The translations under genes were made by a program, and so were the position numbers. Positions 1 to 5,173 of a stretch of 5,173 bases of DNA are shown here, one piece after another. A model generated the notes under the pieces. It ran no database searches and was not told the origin of the DNA. It worked only from the letters and a program-made list of their open reading frames with translations. Source of the stretch: an uncultured Bacteroides sp. (GTDB taxonomy: Bacteria > Bacteroidota > Bacteroidia > Bacteroidales > Bacteroidaceae); the NCBI GenBank assembly GCA_900557355.1, contig USSR01000519.1, positions 1 to 5,173 of the forward strand, in the 5' to 3' direction. Position 1 is the first letter of the stretch. Each line of letters starts with the position of its first letter.

Positions 1-8
1 GCATGTTT

Positions 9-42
9 GGGGTTACGCAACAATTTACTAAACCCCTCTTTT
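9..42 (+). terminator. Weak terminator-like hairpin, possibly the end of an upstream gene
   Basis: GGGGTT at 9-14 pairs with AACCCC at 31-36 around a 16-base loop, and a short T-rich stretch (TCTTTT, 37-42) follows. A six-pair stem with a long loop and an interrupted T run is a poor terminator, so this may be chance. It would make sense as the terminator of a gene lying left of the window, because no coding frame is recognisable before position 90. Confidence 0.22.
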
Positions 43-89
43 AGATTGTGTGTATTTGAATTTTAGGTATTAGTTTAATTTTTAAGGTT

Positions 90-182
90 ATGAAAAAAAA
101 GATTTTTAAAACATGGAGAAACATTCTCGCCGAAGTAGGTCGGAATGAGATGTTGATGATGGGGTATACCCTGAAGAAGTAA
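90..182 (+). CDS. Possible small basic peptide, 30 residues, function unknown
   Basis: An ATG at 90 opens a 30-codon frame ending in TAA at 180-182; the nearest upstream in-frame stop is TGA at 57-59. The peptide starts MKKKIFKTWRNI and ends MGYTLKK. It carries six Lys and two Arg against two Glu (net about +6), with a Lys cluster at each end and an amphipathic-looking middle rich in Met and Leu. There is no signal peptide or membrane segment. Three points favour real coding: base composition rises to about 37% GC inside the frame against about 20% just upstream, the later codons (GCC GAA GTA GGT CGG, ACC CTG AAG AAG) resemble those of the large gene downstream, and a strong terminator follows 30 bases after the stop. 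The only Shine-Dalgarno-like bases, AAGG at 84-87, lie too close to the ATG to be a normal site, but Bacteroidales often lack one. I do not recognise a family. It could be a stand-alone small protein, a leader peptide, or a chance frame within a small RNA. Confidence 0.42.
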   Translation: MKKKIFKTWRNILAEVGRNEMLMMGYTLKK

Positions 183-212
183 GAAAGTATTTAATTGAAC
201 TTGAACTTTATG

Positions 213-253
213 AAGTGAGGAGTACGTTCGAAAGCGTACTCCTCACTTTTTTT
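213..253 (+). terminator. Strong Rho-independent terminator
   Basis: A perfect 14-base-pair inverted repeat (AAGTGAGGAGTACG at 213-226, CGTACTCCTCACTT at 235-248) encloses an eight-base loop, TTCGAAAG. The right arm runs into an uninterrupted T tract (247-253). This is a textbook intrinsic terminator for rightward transcription. The left side has only a few A residues, so efficient termination in the other direction is less likely. It lies 30 bases after the stop of the 90-182 frame and about 100 bases before the large gene, so it probably ends the small transcript and insulates the A2M gene. An attenuator role for read-through into the A2M gene cannot be excluded. Confidence 0.92.
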
Positions 254-264
254 ATTTCTCCTTG

Positions 265-292
265 AAAGCTTTTTTATATAAAAATCAGCTTT
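265..292. repeat. AT-rich imperfect palindrome upstream of the A2M gene
   Basis: The core TTTTTATATAAAAA (271-284) is a perfect 14-base palindrome. It is flanked by a second complementary pair, AAAGCT at 265-270 and AGCTTT at 287-292, offset by two unpaired bases (TC, 285-286). The whole can fold into an imperfect hairpin in RNA or act as an easily melted, bent element in DNA. It lies just upstream of and touching the TTTG promoter candidate at 291-294. Possible roles are an A/T-rich upstream promoter element, a protein-binding site, or nothing: such palindromes arise easily in DNA this AT-rich. Confidence 0.4.
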
Positions 293-318
293 TGTTTAAA
301 CTTTATTCCCTTACTTTG
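291..318 (+). promoter_or_regulatory. Weak Bacteroides-type promoter candidate for the A2M gene
   Basis: Bacteroides primary-sigma promoters are described as TTTG near -33 and TAnnTTTG near -7, about 19-21 bases apart. Here TTTG (291-294) is followed by TTACTTTG (311-318), which matches the -7 element except for T instead of A at its second base. The 16-base spacing is shorter than usual, so the call is tentative. Transcription would begin about 20-30 bases before the ATG at 351, giving a short leader. This is the best match in the gap between the terminator and the gene. Confidence 0.3.
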
Positions 319-332
319 TTGTTAGTACAAAG
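314..332. promoter_or_regulatory. Short inverted repeat CTTTGT-N7-ACAAAG, possible operator
   Basis: CTTTGT (314-319) and ACAAAG (327-332) are perfect reverse complements separated by seven bases. The left half overlaps the candidate -7 element and the right half lies where transcription would start, 18 bases before the A2M ATG. That is where a repressor site or a 5'-end hairpin would sit. Six-base arms are short enough to occur by chance, and no known regulator is recognised. Confidence 0.2.
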
Positions 333-350
333 ATTAATAGAATAATATCT

Positions 351-3300
351 ATGAAAAGGATTCAAAGAATTTGTGGCTTAATACTGCTGGCTGTATTCTG
401 GGGTTGTATGCCCATGTTGCATGCGCAGTCGTTTGATAAGTTGTGGAAACAAGTGGAGCAGGCGGAACAGAAAAGCCTGCCGCAAACCGTAATTAAGCTG
501 ACGGATGAGATATTCCGGAAAGGGGAGAAAGAAAAAAATACCCCGCAGATGTTGAAAGCTTATATGTGCCGGAGAGACAATCAGGATATGTTGACGCCTG
601 ATAGTTTTTATGTCAATCTGCAAGGATTGGAACAATGGGCTAAGTTGGAACAGAATGCGGTTAGCCGTGCTGTACTCAATTCGTTGGTAGCTAATATCTA
701 TGCTGATTATGTGGTAGGTAACCGTTGGGAATTAAGGCAACGCACTTCGCTCGATTTGGAGGGAAATGCCTTGCCGAAAGATATCCGTGGGTGGAGTGGT
801 AACTTGTTCATGCAACAAGTTATGAAATATACCGATGAGGCTCTGAAAGACTCGGTTGAACTGCTGAATACGTCCTCACGCAGTTATGTTCCTTTTGTAA
901 TTTTAGGAGATGCAAGTGAGTATTATCACCATGATATGTATCATTTGCTGGCATCGCGATCCATTGAGGCTTTGCAAAACGTATCGGACTTTGATACGGA
1001 TACGCTTGTGAAAAGTAAAATCATGGGCATTTACGGGCAGATGATTAATACTTACCGGAAGATGCCGGACCGGGAGGATGCAACTGTGTTGACTATGTTG
1101 GATTACATGAAGTGGCGCAATCAGAGAGAAGATGTATTGCTTCGTCCCCGTACTTTAAAAGAGGGGGAGAGTGATGCTCCGAACCAGTACCTGCGTGCGC
1201 TGGATCGTATTATTAAAGATTACGCTAAGCGTGATGTCTGTGCGGAAGCCTATCTGGCTAAGGCGCGTTACTATCGCAACGAACAGGAAAATCAGAAAGC
1301 TTTGCAGCTTTGTGATGAGGCTATCAGCTTGTATCCCGATTACAAACGAATTTCGGCATTGTATAGTCTGAAGGAAGATATTCTGCGCCCCGAACTGACT
1401 TTGAATGCGAATAAGACTGCCTATCCCGGGGATTCTTTGGCATTGCAGGTTACTCACAAGAACTTAGATGGCTTTACAGTCAATTTGTTCCGTACCACTT
1501 TGACAGAGTCGGTTACTGAAATGCCGGAGATAAACTCTGTTTTTTATAAGAAATATACCCGTAAGGTAAAGGCGGAACATTTGGTGTTGCCCCGCCCGGA
1601 AGATTATAAGTTAGCTTCCAGTACATATAGTATTTTATTGCCTGATGAACCGGGCATTTATGTCTTGCAGATTGTTCCGGATAGTAAAGAAGGTAAGAGC
1701 TCGGAAAATTTCATTTATCTGACCCGATTTAAGGCTCTGACAATAGCACTGCCGGGAAATAATAATGAGGTAGTGGTGCTGGATGCTAAAACCGGTAATC
1801 CAGTTGCTAACGCTGAAGTCATTTTCTATTCTACCTATTATATAGGAAAGGATAACAAGGAAGTGGAACGGAAAACGACCGATGAAGCCGGTAAAGCAGT
1901 GTATAAGTCGGATTCAAAGATTCGTTCTTTGGTGGTCAGAAAAGGTTTGGATACGGCAATGCTGCTTCAGCGTACATCTTCCGGTTCTTTTGCGAGTTGG
2001 GGAGACGATTTTGAGGAACCGCAAAATGAGTGGGAGCTACTGACCGACCGTTCTTTGTATCGTCCCGGACAAACTGTTTATGTGAAAGGTATAGCCTATA
2101 CTCAAAAGGGTGATACGGCTGATGTAATCCCGAATGCTGTATGTGGAGTGGTGCTACGTGACGTAAACCGCAGGGAAATTTCACGCAAAGAACTACGGAC
2201 GAACGAGTTCGGTTCATTTGCAACGGAGTTTATGCTTCCCACGGCCTGCTTGAATGGAAATTATACCATAGAAGCTTCCGGTGCAGAGAGCGAGGGCTGG
2301 GCGGATATACAAGTGGAAGAATATAAACGTCCAACCTTTGATATCGTATTCGATTCTCAAAAGGCATCCTATCAGGTGGGAGACAGTGTACAAGTGAAGG
2401 GTAATGCAAGTTCATTCAGTGGTGTACCTTTGCAGGGACTGGAATTGAATTATACAGTTATCCGGAATATTTATTCGTGGTGGCGGGGATATGGAAATGG
2501 AGGCACGCCTATCGCTTCCGGCAACGTAACCGTAGGCGATGATGGAGATTTCATCATCCCTGTTTGTCTGAAAGGTGATGATGATAATAACGTCTATTAT
2601 ACCTATCGGATAGAAGCATCCGTCACGAACCTGGCCGGTGAAACGCAGACAGCCATCACATCATTGGCAGCAGGCAATCGTTCGGTAGTTCTTTCTGTTG
2701 ATGGTGAGGAACGTATCTGCAAGGATGATAGTATTTGTCTTACTTTCCATGCGAAGAACCTTAATGGAGGACCGGTAGCACTGAAAGGCGATTACCGTCT
2801 GCTGCAGGTAGTGAACGGAGATTCACTGGTTCGCATCAGTGCTACTTTTGAATCTAATGTAGCCACCCTGTTGCCGGAATGGAAGAATTTGCCTTCCGGT
2901 GAATATGAACTGCAACTGAAAGCTAAGGACGACCAGGGCAGAAACGTGGACTTTGAAAAGAAGATTGTTCTTTTCTCTTATACTGATAATCGCCCAGTGG
3001 TGAAGTCCGACGTTTGGTTCTACATCCGCAATGACGAGTTTGATGCCGGACATCCGGCACAGTTCTGTTTTGGAACTTCCTATAAAGACGCTTACGTGAT
3101 GCTGGATATATTCAACGGCAAACAGCGTCTGGAAAGCAAGACGCTTCAGTTGTCCGACTCTATAGTCCGTTTTGATGTTCCCTATCGGGAGGCATACGGC
3201 AATGGAATCGAATACCTGTTTACTTTCGTCAAAGACGGCAAACATTATTCAAAGCTGGTAAGATTGAGAAAACGCGTGCCGGACAAGGAGTTGACCATGA

Positions 3301-5173
3301 AATGGGATGTTTTCCGCGATAAGCTACGCCCCGGACAGGAAGAAGAATGGCGCTTGACGATAAAGACTCCGCAAGGCACCCCGGCTATGGCTGAAATGCT
3401 TGCTACGATGTATGACGCTTCTTTGGATAAGATATATTATAACCGCCAGAGCTTCTTTGTAGACTATTCCAATTATATGCCTGGTATCGGTTGGCATGAA
3501 AGCTATATGAACAGGCTGTATTACTCTTGTAGCTTCCCGATAAAAGATTGGAAAGTACCTGTGATGATATATGACCGTTTCTATTCTCCAATAGATTTTG
3601 CGGGAGCGGTAGTGTTGGGATATAGGAGTACAAGGAAGGCTAATTTTACTGGTAGCGTAGGAGGAATGGCAACTGTTCAGAGCAGGGCTATGGCAAAAAA
3701 CTCGGCGGATATGGTTGTTGCGGATGATGACGCGGATATTGAAGAACATGCGATTTTTGAGAAAGCGATGGAAGCACCCGAAATGGCTACAGGGGGAGCT
3801 TCCACAGTTGAACTTCGCACTAACTTTGCTGAAACAGCGTTCTTCTATCCGCAACTGCGCACCAATGAACAAGGTGAGATTTCTTTCTCCTTTACTATGC
3901 CGCAAAGTCTGACGCGCTGGAATTTCCGCGGATATTCCCATACGAAAGGTATGCTCACGGGTACGCTGGATGCTTCTGCCGTAACGTCCAAAGAATTTAT
4001 GTTGTCACCCAACATGCCACGTTTCGTGCGGGTGGGGGATAAAACGAGTATTGCCGCAACCGTAACTAACCTGACAGGAAAAGCCTTGAAAGGAACCACA
4101 AAATTCATCCTCTTCGACCCGATGACGGAGAAAGTGATTTCCACACAGAGTCAACCTTTCACTGTGGAAGCGGGAAAGACTGTTCCCGTAACCTTCCGCT
4201 TTACCGTGACGGATAAGTACGACTTCTTAGGTGTACGCATGATTGCCGATGGCGGCACTTTCAGTGATGGCGAGCAACACCTGTTGCCTGTATTGAGTGA
4301 TAAGGAATATATCACTGAAACTCTTGCTATGCCGATACGAGGTGAAGAAACCCGCACTTTCTCTCTGGACAGCCTGTTCAATAATAACAGCCGTACGGCT
4401 ACCGACCGTCGTCTGACAGTGGAGTTTACCGGAAATCCGGCTTGGTATGCCGTACAAGCATTGCCGGTATTGAGCCAACCTCGTACAGATAATGCTACTG
4501 CCTGGGCTGCCGCATATTATGCCAATTCCCTTGCTTCTTACATTGCCAATAGCCAGCCACGCATTAAAGCTGTATTCGATAGTTGGCGTATGCAAGGTGG
4601 TAAGAAAGAAACCTTCCTCAGCCAGCTGCAGAAGAATCAGGATGTGAAGAATATCCTTCTTGAAGAAAGTCCCTGGTTACTGGAGGCCACTACAGAAGCT
4701 GAGCAGCAAGCTCGTATTGCTACACTGTTCGATCTCAATAACCTGGTAAATAATAATATAACCACTCTTACCCGATTGAAAGAACTGCAAGATACCGATG
4801 GCGCATGGAGCTGGTATAAAGGGATGCCGGGGAGTCGTAATATGACGGGATATATCACCGAACTTCTCGTTCGTCTGCCTTTACTTACCGGACAAAAGAA
4901 TTCCGGTGATGCCCTTTCTATGCAACAAGCTGCTTTCAAGTATCTGCATCAACAAGCATTGGAGGAATACAAAAATCTCCGTAAAGCAGAGAAAGACGGA
5001 GCTAAAATAACTACCCTCTCACATCCGGCAATGACCTATCTCTATCTGATAGCTATTTCCGGTGAGAAAGTGCCTGCTGCCAATGAGGCTGCTTATAGTT
5101 ACTTCCTTTCCAAAGTTGGCAAGAACCTGAACACGGCTGAAATGGGAATGAAAGCGCAGTCGGCTATTATTGG
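351..5173 (+). CDS. Alpha-2-macroglobulin family protein, thioester-less (YfaS-like), 3' end cut by the window
   Basis: This is one unbroken frame of 1,607 codons with no stop before the right edge. The ATG at 351 is the first start after the in-frame TAA at 297-299 and supplies the complete signal peptide: basic MKRIQR, a hydrophobic core, and likely cleavage after LHA (residue 25). The product is therefore exported. Residues about 26-345 form a mostly helical region, with a TPR-like helix pair at about 298-335 (AEAYLAKARYY, KALQLCDEAISLYP). MG-type beta domains follow at about 346-445 and 464-560. The MG2 hallmark DRSLYRPGQTVYVKG begins at 566, and EEYKRPTF at 656-663 opens the next MG domain. 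A bait-region domain starts near 985 (RPGQ at 993) and contains a low-complexity Ala/Met/Asp/Glu-rich stretch at about 1101-1155. The A2M core begins near 1157 (ETAFFYPQLRTNEQGE at 1161). The helical thioester-type domain follows, with YYANSLA at 1389-1395 and a Trp-rich turn, DGAWSWYKG, near 1483. The CxEQ thioester is absent: the aligned residues are Asn1381-Ala-Thr-Ala, with no cysteine nearby. In the family, A2Ms trap proteases that cut the bait; a thioester-less member could only do so non-covalently. Relatives in this group are, from memory, around 1,800-1,950 residues, so roughly 200-350 C-terminal residues probably lie outside. The family call is very secure; the cellular role is inferred. 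Confidence 0.96.
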   Translation, partial: MKRIQRICGLILLAVFWGCMPMLHAQSFDKLWKQVEQAEQKSLPQTVIKLTDEIFRKGEKEKNTPQMLKAYMCRRDNQDMLTPDSFYVNLQGLEQWAKLEQNAVSRAVLNSLVANIYADYVVGNRWELRQRTSLDLEGNALPKDIRGWSGNLFMQQVMKYTDEALKDSVELLNTSSRSYVPFVILGDASEYYHHDMYHLLASRSIEALQNVSDFDTDTLVKSKIMGIYGQMINTYRKMPDREDATVLTMLDYMKWRNQREDVLLRPRTLKEGESDAPNQYLRALDRIIKDYAKRDVCAEAYLAKARYYRNEQENQKALQLCDEAISLYPDYKRISALYSLKEDILRPELTLNANKTAYPGDSLALQVTHKNLDGFTVNLFRTTLTESVTEMPEINSVFYKKYTRKVKAEHLVLPRPEDYKLASSTYSILLPDEPGIYVLQIVPDSKEGKSSENFIYLTRFKALTIALPGNNNEVVVLDAKTGNPVANAEVIFYSTYYIGKDNKEVERKTTDEAGKAVYKSDSKIRSLVVRKGLDTAMLLQRTSSGSFASWGDDFEEPQNEWELLTDRSLYRPGQTVYVKGIAYTQKGDTADVIPNAVCGVVLRDVNRREISRKELRTNEFGSFATEFMLPTACLNGNYTIEASGAESEGWADIQVEEYKRPTFDIVFDSQKASYQVGDSVQVKGNASSFSGVPLQGLELNYTVIRNIYSWWRGYGNGGTPIASGNVTVGDDGDFIIPVCLKGDDDNNVYYTYRIEASVTNLAGETQTAITSLAAGNRSVVLSVDGEERICKDDSICLTFHAKNLNGGPVALKGDYRLLQVVNGDSLVRISATFESNVATLLPEWKNLPSGEYELQLKAKDDQGRNVDFEKKIVLFSYTDNRPVVKSDVWFYIRNDEFDAGHPAQFCFGTSYKDAYVMLDIFNGKQRLESKTLQLSDSIVRFDVPYREAYGNGIEYLFTFVKDGKHYSKLVRLRKRVPDKELTMKWDVFRDKLRPGQEEEWRLTIKTPQGTPAMAEMLATMYDASLDKIYYNRQSFFVDYSNYMPGIGWHESYMNRLYYSCSFPIKDWKVPVMIYDRFYSPIDFAGAVVLGYRSTRKANFTGSVGGMATVQSRAMAKNSADMVVADDDADIEEHAIFEKAMEAPEMATGGASTVELRTNFAETAFFYPQLRTNEQGEISFSFTMPQSLTRWNFRGYSHTKGMLTGTLDASAVTSKEFMLSPNMPRFVRVGDKTSIAATVTNLTGKALKGTTKFILFDPMTEKVISTQSQPFTVEAGKTVPVTFRFTVTDKYDFLGVRMIADGGTFSDGEQHLLPVLSDKEYITETLAMPIRGEETRTFSLDSLFNNNSRTATDRRLTVEFTGNPAWYAVQALPVLSQPRTDNATAWAAAYYANSLASYIANSQPRIKAVFDSWRMQGGKKETFLSQLQKNQDVKNILLEESPWLLEATTEAEQQARIATLFDLNNLVNNNITTLTRLKELQDTDGAWSWYKGMPGSRNMTGYITELLVRLPLLTGQKNSGDALSMQQAAFKYLHQQALEEYKNLRKAEKDGAKITTLSHPAMTYLYLIAISGEKVPAANEAAYSYFLSKVGKNLNTAEMGMKAQSAII

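Noticed and set aside
51..58. TGTATTTG as a -7 promoter element for the small frame
   Set aside because: It has one mismatch to TAnnTTTG and no TTTG at a suitable distance upstream, so it does not reach a reportable level.
195..206. Tandem TTGAAC TTGAAC
   Set aside because: Only two six-base copies, between the small frame and the terminator; no third copy and no function suggested.
396..410. A possible lipoprotein signal ending FWGC (Cys at residue 19)
   Set aside because: The residues before the Cys do not fit a lipobox (Phe and Trp at -3 and -2), while LHA|QS seven residues later is a good signal peptidase I site.
378..635. An 85-codon minus-strand frame opposite the start of the A2M gene
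   Set aside because: It overlaps the signal peptide and N-terminal codons of the real gene and shows no protein-like domain.
2823..3245. A 140-codon open frame on the minus strand
   Set aside because: It is antisense to the MG domains of the A2M gene, with no promoter, start context or recognisable family; the plus frame explains the sequence.
3324..3941. A 205-codon open frame on the minus strand
   Set aside because: It lies wholly inside the A2M gene opposite strongly conserved bait/A2M core sequence. Its translation is rich in His, Arg, Ser and Ile with no recognisable domain, as expected of an antisense shadow.
351..5173. A frameshift or premature stop in the A2M gene, which would make it a pseudogene
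   Set aside because: Reading the frame through to the window edge gave no stop, and conserved motifs at residues 566, 656, 993, 1161 and 1389 are all in the same phase.
1..5173. CRISPR array, transposon ends, tRNA/rRNA or a novel multi-gene defence system
   Set aside because: No spaced direct repeats, terminal inverted repeats with a transposase, tRNA-like cloverleaf or rRNA sequence is visible; almost the whole window is one gene.

Overview
The window looks like chromosomal DNA from a gut-type Bacteroidales bacterium, most likely Bacteroides or a close relative. This rests on four things: a moderate-GC coding region next to very AT-rich intergenic DNA, start codons preceded by A/T-rich leaders without a clear Shine-Dalgarno sequence, TTTG-type promoter-like words, and a very large exported alpha-2-macroglobulin-like protein of the kind found in this group. 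The assignment comes from pattern recognition, not a database search.

Layout. Bases 1-89 are AT-rich and non-coding, with one weak hairpin (9-36). A 30-codon open frame at 90-182 could encode a small basic peptide. It is followed 30 bases later by a very strong Rho-independent terminator (213-253). Bases 254-350 are the leader and promoter region of the main gene. They hold an AT-rich palindrome (265-292), a TTTG-type promoter candidate and a short inverted repeat (314-332). From 351 to the right edge, one uninterrupted reading frame of 1,607 complete codons runs off the window without a stop.

The large gene encodes a secreted or periplasmic alpha-2-macroglobulin (A2M) family protein. In order it has a signal peptide, an N-terminal helical/TPR-like region, a string of macroglobulin (MG) beta-sandwich domains including a clear MG2, a bait-region domain with a low-complexity stretch, the A2M core domain, and the first part of the helical thioester-type domain. 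The Cys-x-Glu-Gln thioester motif is missing: the aligned site reads Asn-Ala-Thr-Ala although the flanking helix is preserved. The protein therefore probably cannot link covalently to proteases and resembles the YfaS/MagD type of bacterial A2M more than the YfhM type.

The two coding units appear to be transcriptionally separate because the terminator lies between them. It could instead act as an attenuator for the A2M gene. No RNA gene, mobile element, CRISPR array or other recognisable novel multi-gene system is visible. The points most worth following up are the small peptide/terminator unit and the thioester-less A2M with its TPR-like N-terminal extension.
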